NCBI GenBank assembly: GCA_903886485.1
Contig: CAISMH010000008.1
Coordinates: 73,448-111,475 of the forward strand
Source: an uncultured Burkholderiales bacterium
Lineage (GTDB): Bacteria > Pseudomonadota > Gammaproteobacteria > Burkholderiales > Burkholderiaceae_C
DNA length: 38,028 nucleotides
Reading direction: 5' to 3'
Of the stretch, positions 8,218 to 16,263 are shown piece by piece. Below the pieces are notes generated by a model. The model was not told the DNA's origin and made no database searches. It worked only from the letters and a program-made list of their open reading frames with translations. Position 1 is the first letter of the stretch; every line of letters starts with the position of its first letter. A program made the translations under genes and the position numbers.

Positions 8218-8885
8218 TGTTTTGGGAACAGTTCCAAAATCGGCCAGTCCTTTTCTAGGGCCACGGCGCGCAGTGTGTCGTCGGGGTTGGTCGCCACGGG
8301 GTGGTTGACGCGCTCCAACAGGGGCAAATCGTTGCGGGAATCGCTGTAGAAAGTGGCATCAACATCCGCCAAATCCAAGCCTTCACGCGTGAGCCATTGT
8401 TGCAGACGTTGAACTTTGCCCTCGCGCAGGCTCGGCACGCCGCTGATTTCATTGGTGAACCAGCCTTGGGCGTCACGCACCAGTTCCACCGCGATCAGCT
8501 CGTCCACGCTAAAAGCTTTGGCAATGGGGCGCGTCACAAACTCATTGGTGGCGGTGATGATGATGACGCGATCGCCCGCATCGCGGTGCTTTTGCACCAG
8601 CGCCAGCGCTTCGGGACGGATGGCGGGCCCAATCACCTCACGCATGAATTGCGCATGGGCTTGCGCCGCCACCTCGGGACCACGTTGGCAAAACGCCTCA
8701 GACGCAAAGCGCACGTAGTCGTGAATGTCCAAGGTGCCTGCTTGGTAATGCGCATAAAACTCGTCGTTGCGTTGGATGAACGCATCGCGCGCGTGCCAAC
8801 CCAAACGCACCGTGAACTCGCCCCACGATTGGTCAGAGTCGATCGGCAGCAAGGTGTGGTCGAGGTCAAATAAGGCGAGTTTCAT
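8214..8885 (-). CDS. HAD-IB family phosphatase
   Basis: About 223 residues. All four HAD motifs are visible: FDLDHTLL near residue 6 (D7 nucleophile, D9 acid/base), IITATN (motif II), the Lys of REGKVQRL (motif III) and YSDSRNDLPLL (motif IV). The cap between motifs I and II is helical, as in the phosphoserine-phosphatase-like IB subgroup. Relatives in betaproteobacteria have been annotated as an alternative histidinol-phosphatase, but nothing here fixes the substrate. The ATG at 8885 overlaps the hda stop by one base (TGATG); a GTG one codon earlier is also possible. It sits in the tight string permease-hda-HAD-pcnB-folK. Confidence 0.85.
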   Translation of the reverse strand: MKLALFDLDHTLLPIDSDQSWGEFTVRLGWHARDAFIQRNDEFYAHYQAGTLDIHDYVRFASEAFCQRGPEVAAQAHAQFMREVIGPAIRPEALALVQKHRDAGDRVIIITATNEFVTRPIAKAFSVDELIAVELVRDAQGWFTNEISGVPSLREGKVQRLQQWLTREGLDLADVDATFYSDSRNDLPLLERVNHPVATNPDDTLRAVALEKDWPILELFPKQ

Positions 8886-9571
8886 CACATGGCTTCCAGC
8901 ATGGCTTTGATCAACGGGATGGTGATGGCGCGTTGCGTTTGCAGGGCATAGCCATCGAGTTGGTCAAGCAGTTGTATCAGGCTACTCAGGTCGCGGCTGA
9001 AGCGGTTGAGCATGAAGTCCATCACCTCATCGCTCAAGAACACGCCTCGGTCATCGGCTTGTTGACGCAGCACAGCACGGCGCTCCGGCTCGCTGAGTAC
9101 CTGCAATTGAAAAATATGGCCCCAGCCCAAACGGGTGCGCAAGTCTTCGCGCAAGGCCAAGTCACTGGGCGGCACGCTGCCTGCGGCCAGCACCCATCGC
9201 TGCTGACCATCGCTGGGCGTGGTGGCGTTGACAAACCAGTTGAAAGCGGCGTGCTGCTGCACGGCGGTGTAGAGATGCACATCGTCCAAGATGACGACAC
9301 GCCAAGTCTCATCAAATGCAGAGGGATCGGCTACCGAGGCATCCATCCACCCCACAGGGCAACTTTGCTCACGCAACGCGGCTTGCACCGCACGCAACAA
9401 ATGGGTCTTCCCGCTACCGCCCTCACCCCACACATAGGTAGGGACGGGCGAGCGCATGTCGTTGCCCACCCACAACTGCAAGTGTTGCAAAGTGGCTTGG
9501 TTCGGACCTGCGAAGAAGTTGCTCAAACTTGGGCCAGGGGTGAGCCCAATGTCGAGTGCGATTTGCTTCAT
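8885..9571 (-). CDS. hda: DnaA regulatory inactivator Hda
   Basis: 228 residues from the ATG at 9571 (a GTG two codons earlier is possible). It is a short AAA+ protein homologous to the DnaA ATPase core: Walker A GEGGSGKT (49-56), Walker B VVILDDVHL (92-100) and an RTRLGWG box VII arginine stretch. The N-terminus QIALDIGL resembles the sliding-clamp-binding peptide that ties Hda to the beta clamp. Hda with the clamp stimulates ATP hydrolysis by DnaA after initiation. It starts just after the stop of the permease gene and overlaps the HAD phosphatase gene. Confidence 0.9.
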   Translation of the reverse strand: MKQIALDIGLTPGPSLSNFFAGPNQATLQHLQLWVGNDMRSPVPTYVWGEGGSGKTHLLRAVQAALREQSCPVGWMDASVADPSAFDETWRVVILDDVHLYTAVQQHAAFNWFVNATTPSDGQQRWVLAAGSVPPSDLALREDLRTRLGWGHIFQLQVLSEPERRAVLRQQADDRGVFLSDEVMDFMLNRFSRDLSSLIQLLDQLDGYALQTQRAITIPLIKAMLEAM

Positions 9572-9577
9572 CTGCAC

Positions 9578-10651
9578 TCAAACACCACGGTACAAAGCGC
9601 TGGCTTGGTACTGCGCACGCAAACGGCGAATGGCCACCAACAACACCGCGCTGGCAGGCAAAGCCACCAACACGCCGACAAAGCCAAACAACTGACCAAA
9701 GGCCATCAAGGCAAAAATCACATGCAGCGGATGCAGTCCAATGCGCTCGCCCACCAAGCGCGGCGTGAGCACAAAACTCTCTATGAGTTGACCCAAGCCA
9801 TACACCACCGCCACCATCAGCAGCGCCTCCCTCGGCGCAAACTGCAACACGCCCGCCAACATCGCCAGCGCTAACCCCACGCCATAGCCCACATAGGGCA
9901 CAAACACGGCCAAGCCTGTGAACACACCAATGGGCAACGCCAGTTCTAGGCCAAATGCCCACAACGCCACGCTGTAATACACCGCCAACAAAGCCATGAC
10001 CGACAACTGCCCGCGCAGGTATTGGCCCAACACCTCGTCGCACTCGTTCACAAAACTGTCGTAAGCACCCCGTGCAGGCATGGGCACCAAAGCCTCCACG
10101 TGACGCACAAAGCGTTGCCAATCGACCAACAAATAAAACAACACCACAGGAATGAGCACCAAATTGCCCACCACCGCCAGTGCCACACTGCCACCAATGC
10201 GCAACGAGGTCAGGGCTTGCCTGAACCCATCGTCAAACGAGGTGCTGAAGGTTTGCAACACAAAGGCCTTGATGCTTGCGCCATCCAACATGACGGGGAT
10301 GCCCTTGGCTCGCAGCCAAGGGGCAATGTCGGTTTGCAAACGCTCCACCAACACAGGCAACTGGTCACGCATACGTGGCAACTCATGCGCCAACACGGGG
10401 ATCAGCAAGGTGAATAACGCCACCAACAACAGCAAAAACAAAACCTCCACCAGCACCACCGCCACCAAACGAGGCAAACGTCGGCCACAAACACGTTGCG
10501 CGCCGCGCACCAAAGGGCTAAGCACATAGGCCAACACGGCAGCCACCACAAACGGCATGAGCACAGGCCCCAGTAGCCACAACACAAGCGCCATCACGCC
10601 CGCGAGGCCAGTCCAAGCGAGGGCGTGTTGTTGGGCGGGCGTGAATTGCAT
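9578..10651 (-). CDS. AI-2E/PerM family transporter
   Basis: 357 residues with about eight membrane segments grouped in pairs (about 15-50, 65-90, 155-180, 205-240, 245-300 and 305-340), and a more polar region between about residues 90 and 150. GYGVGLALAMLAGVLQF and the late LVGERIGLHPLHVIFALMAFGQLFGF (about residues 294-319) match the AI-2E transporter family (PerM, YdiK, TqsA). The substrate cannot be read from sequence; relatives include the AI-2 exporter and Na+/H+ antiporters. It leads the hda-HAD-pcnB-folK string and is divergent from purM with 83 bases between the starts. Confidence 0.88.
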   Translation of the reverse strand: MQFTPAQQHALAWTGLAGVMALVLWLLGPVLMPFVVAAVLAYVLSPLVRGAQRVCGRRLPRLVAVVLVEVLFLLLLVALFTLLIPVLAHELPRMRDQLPVLVERLQTDIAPWLRAKGIPVMLDGASIKAFVLQTFSTSFDDGFRQALTSLRIGGSVALAVVGNLVLIPVVLFYLLVDWQRFVRHVEALVPMPARGAYDSFVNECDEVLGQYLRGQLSVMALLAVYYSVALWAFGLELALPIGVFTGLAVFVPYVGYGVGLALAMLAGVLQFAPREALLMVAVVYGLGQLIESFVLTPRLVGERIGLHPLHVIFALMAFGQLFGFVGVLVALPASAVLLVAIRRLRAQYQASALYRGV

Positions 10652-10734
10652 ACAGCGGGTTGAGGGGTTGGCTTTAAAATTACCGCTTGATTCTATCGGC
10701 GCACACCTTCACAGCGCCCCAGCACCTCTTCACT

Positions 10735-11763
10735 ATGAACAAACCCCTCTCCTACAAAGACGCCGGCGTCGACATCGTCGCAGGCGATGCCTTGGTCGAA
10801 CGCATCAAACCCCTGGCCAAAAAAACCATGCGCGAGGGCGTGTTGGCCGGCATCGGCGGCTTTGGCGCGCTGTTTGAAGTGCCCAAGCGCTACAAAGAAC
10901 CCGTGCTGGTGAGTGGCACCGACGGCGTGGGCACCAAGCTCAAACTCGCGTTTGAATGGCAAATGCACGACACCGTGGGGATTGACTTGGTCGCCATGAG
11001 TGTGAACGACGTCTTGGTGCAAGGCGCTGAGCCCCTGTTCTTCCTCGATTACTTTGCCTGCGGCAAATTGCACATCGACACCGCCGCGGCGGTGGTGGGC
11101 GGCATTGCCAAAGGCTGCGAGTTGTCGGGCTGCGCGCTGATTGGCGGTGAAACCGCAGAAATGCCCGGCATGTACCCCGATGGCGAATACGACCTCGCGG
11201 GCTTCGCCGTGGGCGCAGTGGAAAAATCCAAAATCTTGACGGGCCAAAACGTCAAGCCCGGTGACGTGGTGTTGGGCTTGGCTTCGGCCGGCGTGCACTC
11301 CAACGGCTTCTCGCTGGTGCGCAAGGTCATTGAGCGCGCCGGTGCAAATGCCCCCACCACCTTGGACGGCAAGCCGTTCAAAGAAGCCATCATGGCGCCC
11401 ACCCGCCTGTACGTGAAAAGCGTGTTGGCCGCCTTGGCCGAGACGCCCATCAAAGCCTTGGCCCACATCACGGGCGGCGGTTTGCTGGAAAACATCCCAC
11501 GCGTGTTGCCCGAAGGCACAGCGGCCCACCTGAAAAAAGGCAGCTGGCCACAAACCGAGTTGTTTGCTTGGTTGCAAAACACCGCAGGCATTGACGACAT
11601 TGAAATGAACCGCACCTTCAACAATGGCATCGGCATGGTGGTGGTCATTGACGCCGCCCAAGCTACTGCTTGTGCCGAGGTGCTGCGCGCCCACGGCGAA
11701 CAAGTACACACCATTGGCGTGATTGCTGAGCTGGGTGATGGCCCAGCCGTGGTGGTGGTTTAA
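10735..11763 (+). CDS. purM: Phosphoribosylformylglycinamidine cyclo-ligase (AIR synthetase)
   Basis: 342 residues, as expected for Pur[18 protein letters not shown] is the canonical N-terminus, and [39 protein letters not shown] (about residues 84-108) and [11 protein letters not shown] are signature stretches of the ATP- and substrate-binding core. It closes the imidazole ring in purine synthesis. I take the ATG at 10735; an upstream TTG would add 16 unrelated residues. No clear ribosome site is visible. The stop codon overlaps that of the convergent SirB1-like gene in the shared bases TTAA. Confidence 0.96.
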   Translation: MNKPLSYKDAGVDIVAGDALVERIKPLAKKTMREGVLAGIGGFGALFEVPKRYKEPVLVSGTDGVGTKLKLAFEWQMHDTVGIDLVAMSVNDVLVQGAEPLFFLDYFACGKLHIDTAAAVVGGIAKGCELSGCALIGGETAEMPGMYPDGEYDLAGFAVGAVEKSKILTGQNVKPGDVVLGLASAGVHSNGFSLVRKVIERAGANAPTTLDGKPFKEAIMAPTRLYVKSVLAALAETPIKALAHITGGGLLENIPRVLPEGTAAHLKKGSWPQTELFAWLQNTAGIDDIEMNRTFNNGIGMVVVIDAAQATACAEVLRAHGEQVHTIGVIAELGDGPAVVVV

Positions 11764-12470
11764 ACCGGCAACAACACCATCAGCCGCTGTCGAACCAACA
11801 TCAACCGCTCTGGGTCTTGGTGCGAGGTGTAGACCTCTTCCAAATTGCGCAACATGCGCGCCACGATTTCACGTGGCGTTGCCGCGCGCAAATAGTGCTT
11901 GAGCAGCTCGTCCGACACATGGCCCTCACGCAACAAGCCCGACTCGGCATGCAAGGGCACCAAGCGCTCTGACAACTCTTCTTTGCTGAGCGACTCGCCA
12001 GTGAACGGATCAATCACCACCTGCCCTTCGTTGGGGAATGGCAAGCGCACTTTCACCAAAAAGTGCCCCGGAAAACCCACCCCTTGCGCACGCAACCCAA
12101 TGCTTTGCGCCAGTTCTAACCACAGCACGGCCAAGCTGATGGGAATGCCACGGCGCGTGCGCAGCATGACATGCAAATAGCTGTTGTCGGGGTCGTAATA
12201 GTTGTTGAGATTGCCGCCAAAACCGTGCTCTTCAAAAAAGAACTGATTGAGCAAACGCAGCTTTTGTAAAGCACCTGCATCGGCAGGCAGGCGTTGCTTC
12301 AAGCGGCTGCTGAGTTGATCCACAAGGTCTAACACCTCTTGAATATCGAGTTCAGGATATTCGTCTTGGGCCAAGCTGGCGGCGGCTTCGAGCAAAGGAA
12401 ACTGCTCATCGCTTTGCACCAGCGAGGCAAAGTATTCCAAGGCGGTGGGTACTTCCAGTTTGAAATCCAT
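11760..12470 (-). CDS. SirB1 family protein (transglutaminase-like/TPR)
   Basis: 236 residues. The central [25 protein letters not shown] and [23 protein letters not shown] segments (about residues 89-145) define the SirB1/YchA family, which has a transglutaminase-like fold with a TPR-like helical tail. HFLVKV follows with the conserved His. The catalytic Cys of true transglutaminases is not present (Ser in the GIPISL stretch), so an enzymatic role is doubtful. It starts 24 bases after murJ on the same strand, with a purine-rich AAGGGGGC ribosome site, so both are probably one operon. Confidence 0.85.
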   Translation of the reverse strand: MDFKLEVPTALEYFASLVQSDEQFPLLEAAASLAQDEYPELDIQEVLDLVDQLSSRLKQRLPADAGALQKLRLLNQFFFEEHGFGGNLNNYYDPDNSYLHVMLRTRRGIPISLAVLWLELAQSIGLRAQGVGFPGHFLVKVRLPFPNEGQVVIDPFTGESLSKEELSERLVPLHAESGLLREGHVSDELLKHYLRAATPREIVARMLRNLEEVYTSHQDPERLMLVRQRLMVLLPV

Positions 12471-12494
12471 GGCTCTGCCCCCTTCTTTTTTGGC

Positions 12495-14060
12495 TTATCG
12501 ACGCAACAAAACGCGCAGCTTCAAACCAGTCATGGTGAGTGTGCCGAAGTACAGCAGTGCACTCACCGCCAAAACACCGGTCATCAAACCCACGCGCAGC
12601 AACGGTGTGGCATGCAACGCCGTCCAGTCCCAATACTGAGCCGACCACCACAACCACGCACCCAGCACCGCACACGCCACCGACACTTGCAGCACAAAGC
12701 GTAACCAGCCTGCGCTCATCACATACGTGCCGTTCTTGCGCAAGCCCCACAGCAGCCAAGCTGCGTTGACCAATGCGCCCAAACCAATCGACAAGGCCAA
12801 GCCCGCGTGTGCCAAATACGGCACCAACGCCACGTTGAACAACTGCGTGATGATCAGCACCGCCACCGCAATGCGCACCGGTGTGCGGATGTCTTGGCTC
12901 GCGTAATAGCCAGGTGCCAGCACCTTGATCGCGACCAAACCGAGCAACCCCACGCCATAGCCCATCAGGGCCAGCGTGGTTTGCTGCACATCGTGGGCAC
13001 TGAAGGCGCCGTAGTTGTAAAGCACCGCCACCAAGGCTTTGGAGAACACCAGCAAGGCCAAAGCGCACGGCAACGCCAGCAGCAGCACCAAACGCAAGCC
13101 CCAATCCAGCATGTCTGAATATTTGGCAGTGTCATTGGCCGCTTTGGCTGCCGACAGCTGGGGCATCAACACCACACCCAACGCCACGCCCAACAAGGCG
13201 GTGGGGAACTCCATCAGGCGGTCGGCATAACTCAGCCAACTCACACTCCCTGGGGTGAGTTGTGAGGCAATTTGGGTATTGATCAGCAAAGAAATCTGCG
13301 CCACGCTCACGCCCAGCAAAGCCGGTGCCATGAGTTGCAAGATGCGCTTGGGGCCTTCGCCACCCCATGCCTCACGGAGCGCACGCAGGCTCAGGCCCAC
13401 GCGAGGCAACATGCCTAAACGGCGCAGCGCCCACAGTTGCACACTGAGTTGCGCCACCCCTCCCAGCATCACGCCCGCAGCCAAGGCGTAAATCGGCGGC
13501 ACCCCCAACGTACCAAACCACGGGCCACCCCACCAAGCGGCGGTGATCATGGAAACATTCAACAACACAGGTGTCGCCGCAGGCACGGCAAATCGCTTCC
13601 ACGTATTGAGCACGCCAGCGGCCAAAGCCACCAGCGACATGAAGGCGATGTACGGGAACATCAAACGCGTCATCACCACCGCGACCTCAAAACCTTGGGC
13701 TGATTGGTTCAAGCCACTCGCCATCGCCCACACCAAAACAGGGGCGCCCGCCACGCCCAACACACTGGTCAACAGCAACGCCCAAATCAGCAAAGTAGCG
13801 ACTTGGTTGATCAACACGTGCGTGGCTTCGTCGCCATGTTGCTGACGACTGGCCGCCAACACTGGCACAAAAGCTTGGCTGAACGCCCCCTCGGCAAACA
13901 AGCGGCGAAACAAATTAGGAATACGAAACGCCACATTGAAGGCGTCGGTCAGGGCGCTGGCCCCGAAAGTCGAGGCAATCAGCAGTTCGCGCATCAGGCC
14001 CGTGATGCGAGAAATCAGGGTCAAGCCCGAGACGATGGAAGCAGATTTGAACAATGACAC
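12495..14060 (-). CDS. murJ: Lipid II flippase MurJ
   Basis: 521 residues with fourteen membrane segments, of the MOP superfamily. The N-terminus LFKSASIVSGLTLISRITG and the FRIPNLFRRLFAEGAFSQAFVPVLA stretch (about residues 47-71, with the conserved arginines) are diagnostic. MurJ moves lipid II across the inner membrane for peptidoglycan synthesis. I chose the GTG at 14060 (Val-Ser-Leu-Phe-Lys) because MurJ proteins begin there; ATG codons at 14108 and 14105 would add residues unlike the family and place the start inside the rpsT promoter. The gene is divergent from rpsT and followed by the SirB1-like gene. Confidence 0.94.
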   Translation of the reverse strand: MSLFKSASIVSGLTLISRITGLMRELLIASTFGASALTDAFNVAFRIPNLFRRLFAEGAFSQAFVPVLAASRQQHGDEATHVLINQVATLLIWALLLTSVLGVAGAPVLVWAMASGLNQSAQGFEVAVVMTRLMFPYIAFMSLVALAAGVLNTWKRFAVPAATPVLLNVSMITAAWWGGPWFGTLGVPPIYALAAGVMLGGVAQLSVQLWALRRLGMLPRVGLSLRALREAWGGEGPKRILQLMAPALLGVSVAQISLLINTQIASQLTPGSVSWLSYADRLMEFPTALLGVALGVVLMPQLSAAKAANDTAKYSDMLDWGLRLVLLLALPCALALLVFSKALVAVLYNYGAFSAHDVQQTTLALMGYGVGLLGLVAIKVLAPGYYASQDIRTPVRIAVAVLIITQLFNVALVPYLAHAGLALSIGLGALVNAAWLLWGLRKNGTYVMSAGWLRFVLQVSVACAVLGAWLWWSAQYWDWTALHATPLLRVGLMTGVLAVSALLYFGTLTMTGLKLRVLLRR

Positions 14061-14078
14061 CTTTGGAGTGTAGCGATT

Positions 14079-14087
14079 TGCTACAAT
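14079..14087 (+). promoter_or_regulatory. Extended -10 promoter of rpsT
   Basis: TGCTACAAT is an extended -10 element (TGn plus TACAAT), about 46 bases before the rpsT start. There is no good -35, which extended -10 promoters do not need. It lies between the divergent murJ and rpsT starts. Confidence 0.55.
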
Positions 14088-14132
14088 CGCTAGCTTTGCT
14101 GACATCATCCTCAGACACTTAAGGAAACTATC

Positions 14133-14432
14133 ATGGCTTCAGCCAAACCCAAGAAAAAGAACCCGCGCCTGGCATCAGGCCGTAAACGCGTCCGTCAGGA
14201 CATCAAAATCAACGCTGCCAACACCTCGTTGCGTTCGAAGTACCGCACTGCGGTCAAGAACGTCGAGAAAGCTGTCTTGGCTGGCGACAAAACCAAAGCC
14301 ACCGAACTGTTTGCCAAGATGCAAGCCGTTGTGGACACGATTGCTGACAAAGGCATCTTCCACAAAAACAAAGCAGCTCGCGATAAGAGCCGCTTGTCCA
14401 CCAAGGTGAAAGCCTTGGCACTCGCCGCCTAA
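14133..14432 (+). CDS. rpsT: 30S ribosomal protein S20
   Basis: 99 residues, highly basic. [22 protein letters not shown] and [18 protein letters not shown] are typical for S20, as is the [20 protein letters not shown]-terminal helix. S20 is a primary 16S rRNA-binding protein of the 30S body. The ATG follows AAGGAA by seven bases. It is a single-gene unit: its own extended -10 promoter precedes it, and a bidirectional terminator follows at 14511-14534. Confidence 0.97.
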   Translation: MASAKPKKKNPRLASGRKRVRQDIKINAANTSLRSKYRTAVKNVEKAVLAGDKTKATELFAKMQAVVDTIADKGIFHKNKAARDKSRLSTKVKALALAA

Positions 14433-14451
14433 TTCATTAGGCCACCAGCCC

Positions 14452-14469
14452 GGGCTGAACGTTCAGCCC
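14452..14469. repeat. 18-base perfect palindrome behind rpsT
   Basis: GGGCTGAAC is followed directly by its reverse complement GTTCAGCCC. It has no T-run after it and lies between the rpsT stop and the real terminator. It could protect the rpsT mRNA end as a hairpin, or be a protein site; nothing decides this. Confidence 0.5.
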
Positions 14470-14510
14470 GCCGTTTGTAACGGGTGCGCTGTCAGCAAAG
14501 AAAAAGCAAA

Positions 14511-14534
14511 AACCCGCTCTCGAGCGGGTTTTTT
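14511..14534. terminator. Bidirectional terminator between rpsT and DUF3579 gene
   Basis: Arms AACCCGCT and AGCGGGTT enclose a CTCG loop, with a T-run on the right and an A-run on the left, so the hairpin works in both directions. It separates the convergent rpsT (+) and DUF3579 (-) genes. Confidence 0.85.
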
Positions 14535-14542
14535 GTTGGGGC

Positions 14543-14863
14543 CTACGCTTGAGGCGGGTGCTCGGGCAACAAGCAAGCTTCGACCACTTGCAAGTTATTG
14601 TCCTTGGCAAAGTTCATGACGAAGTTCCATGCCATGGGCTCTTCATCGCGCAAGTCGGTGTGAACAATGACGCACTTGTTGTTGTCCAAAGTGTTGGGCA
14701 CACACCAAGGCGAATAACTCAAATGACTGCCGGGGGTAGCACCACCCGGACGGAACTGGCTCATCACGCCCGCCAGACGTTCGGCCCAGTCGCTAGGGCG
14801 AAAGGTCCGTCCTTCTTGGGTAATTCCCAGAATAAAAACTTCTTTGGCGGAGTGTGAAACCAT
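14543..14863 (-). CDS. DUF3579 domain-containing protein
   Basis: 106 residues of the DUF3579 family, a short soluble protein found mainly in betaproteobacteria. Visible family features are KEVFILGITQEGRTFRPSDWAERLAG near the N-terminus (about residues 7-32), then SPWCVPN and VIVHTDLRDEEPMAWNFVMNFAKDNNL in the second half (about residues 65-91). No signal peptide or catalytic motif is evident and no function is known. The gene lies between rpsT and the divergent argD; this order recurs in Burkholderiales, so a link with arginine synthesis or translation is possible but unproven. Confidence 0.85.
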   Translation of the reverse strand: MVSHSAKEVFILGITQEGRTFRPSDWAERLAGVMSQFRPGGATPGSHLSYSPWCVPNTLDNNKCVIVHTDLRDEEPMAWNFVMNFAKDNNLQVVEACLLPEHPPQA

Positions 14864-14934
14864 CGGGTAGATGCTGAAAACGGTTGCGTGGCGAACGGGG
14901 GATCTCCCTCAGTCGCTCGGTTCAAAGTATTCTA

Positions 14935-14946
14935 TCTTATATAAGA
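14935..14946. promoter_or_regulatory. Candidate GntR-type operator between DUF3579 gene and argD
   Basis: TCTTATATAAGA is a perfect 12-base palindrome in the divergent 197-base intergenic region. It differs at one base from TCTTATAGAAGA in the mdh-gntR promoter region. This fits a site for the GntR/HutC regulator encoded at 27377, which would extend its control to this locus. It is a candidate only, since AT-rich palindromes of this length also arise near -10 boxes. Confidence 0.45.
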
Positions 14947-15014
14947 CTCACACCATGTGAATACCCCCGCGTGCCACGGATTTGTCACGTCAGAGCCTCT
15001 AAAATCACGCTTCA

Positions 15015-15046
15015 ACGGCTCAACCTTCGTTGAGTCGTTTTTATTT
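15015..15046 (+). terminator. Terminator-like hairpin in the argD leader
   Basis: Arms ACGGCTCAAC and GTTGAGTCGT (one G-T pair) enclose a CTTC loop and are followed by TTTTATTTT. The upstream gene is divergent, so the hairpin cannot close a preceding plus-strand gene. It lies just before the argD ribosome site (CAGGAG at 15048-15053), which suggests attenuation or the end of a short leader RNA. Confidence 0.55.
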
Positions 15047-15060
15047 TCAGGAGTTCACGC

Positions 15061-16263
15061 ATGTCCGTTTTCATTGAAGCCGCCTCACCGCACACCATGA
15101 ACACCTATGGCCGATTGCCGATTGCACTCAGCCAAGGTCAGGGTTGCCGAGTTTGGGACATCAATGGCAAACCCTACTTGGATGCCCTCGCAGGCATCGC
15201 TGTGAATACCCTTGGGCACAACCACCCAGAGTTCGCGCCCGCGCTGCAAGACCAAATTGGCAAGATCATCCACACCTGCAATTACTTCCATGTGCCGGAT
15301 GCCGAAAAACTCGCCGCCAAGCTGGTCGAGTTGTCGGGCATGACCAATGTGTTTTTCTGCAATTCAGGCTTAGAAGCCAACGAGGCTGCGATCAAACTGG
15401 CCCGCAAATTCGGGCATGACAAGGGCATCACGAATCCCAAAATCGTTGTCTATGAAAAAGCTTTTCATGGACGCAGCATTGCCACCCTCAGCGCCACAGC
15501 CAATGTCAAGTTACAACAAGGCTTTGGGCCTTTGCTCGAAGGTTTCATTCGTGTTCCTCTCAACGACATCGAAGCGCTGAAAAACGCCACCATCAACGAC
15601 CCCGATGTGGTGGCCGTGTTTTTTGAAACCATCCAAGGCGAAGGCGGCATCAACCCCATGCGCGCGGAGTACCTGCGCGAAGTGCGCGCCTTGTGCGACA
15701 AACAAGACTGGCTCTTGATGATCGACGAAGTGCAGTGTGGCATTGGTCGCACGGGCAAATGGTTTGCGCATCAATGGGCAGGTATCGTGCCTGACGTCAT
15801 GCCACTGGCCAAGGGTCTAGGGTCTGGTGTGCCAATTGGCGCTGTGGTGGCGGGCCCTAAAGCCGCCCACATCTTCCAGCCCGGCAACCACGGCACCACC
15901 TTTGGCGGCAATCCATTGGCCATGCGTGCAGGTGTCGAAACCATTCGCATCATGGAAAAAGATGGCCTGCTAGAAAACGCCGCCCAACTGGGCGCGCATT
16001 TCCACCAACAACTGACCGCTGCGTTAGGCGGTCTCAAAGGCATCAAAGACATTCGTGGGCAAGGCCTGATGATTGGCATTGAGTTGGATCGCCCTTGCGG
16101 CGTGTTGCTCAAACAAGCGGCTGATGCGGGCCTCATCATCAACGTGACCGCCGACACCGTGGTGCGCCTCTTACCTCCCCTCATCATGACAACCGCTGAG
16201 GCAGATGAGGTATTGAGCATCCTCGTTCCGCTCATCCAAACATTCTTGGCAGAAGCTGCATGA
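15061..16263 (+). CDS. argD: Acetylornithine aminotransferase
   Basis: 400 residues, a class III PLP aminotransferase. Clear features are FFCNSGLEANEAAIKLARKF (phosphate-binding loop), KAFHGRS, IDEVQCGIGRTGKWFA with the PLP-contacting Asp, and the catalytic lysine in LAKGLGSGVPIGA. It converts N-acetylglutamate semialdehyde to acetylornithine in arginine synthesis, and related enzymes also act on succinyldiaminopimelate. The ATG follows AGGAG by seven bases. The next gene argF starts in the ATGA overlap with its stop, giving a tight argD-argF-ykgJ operon. Confidence 0.94.
   Translation: MSVFIEAASPHTMNTYGRLPIALSQGQGCRVWDINGKPYLDALAGIAVNTLGHNHPEFAPALQDQIGKIIHTCNYFHVPDAEKLAAKLVELSGMTNVFFCNSGLEANEAAIKLARKFGHDKGITNPKIVVYEKAFHGRSIATLSATANVKLQQGFGPLLEGFIRVPLNDIEALKNATINDPDVVAVFFETIQGEGGINPMRAEYLREVRALCDKQDWLLMIDEVQCGIGRTGKWFAHQWAGIVPDVMPLAKGLGSGVPIGAVVAGPKAAHIFQPGNHGTTFGGNPLAMRAGVETIRIMEKDGLLENAAQLGAHFHQQLTAALGGLKGIKDIRGQGLMIGIELDRPCGVLLKQAADAGLIINVTADTVVRLLPPLIMTTAEADEVLSILVPLIQTFLAEAA

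Noticed and set aside
10652..10734. TAAAAT as a purM -10 box
   Set aside because: The box at 10675-10680 has no -35 at a suitable distance, and the evidence is too thin to list it as a promoter.
10693..11709. Minus-strand open frame of 338 codons opposite purM
   Set aside because: purM on the plus strand is complete with all signatures; the opposite frame has shadow-like composition (His, Gly, Ala, Gln runs).
14982..15005. TTGTCA and TAAAAT as an argD promoter
   Set aside because: The spacing is only 12 bases, too short for a sigma-70 promoter.
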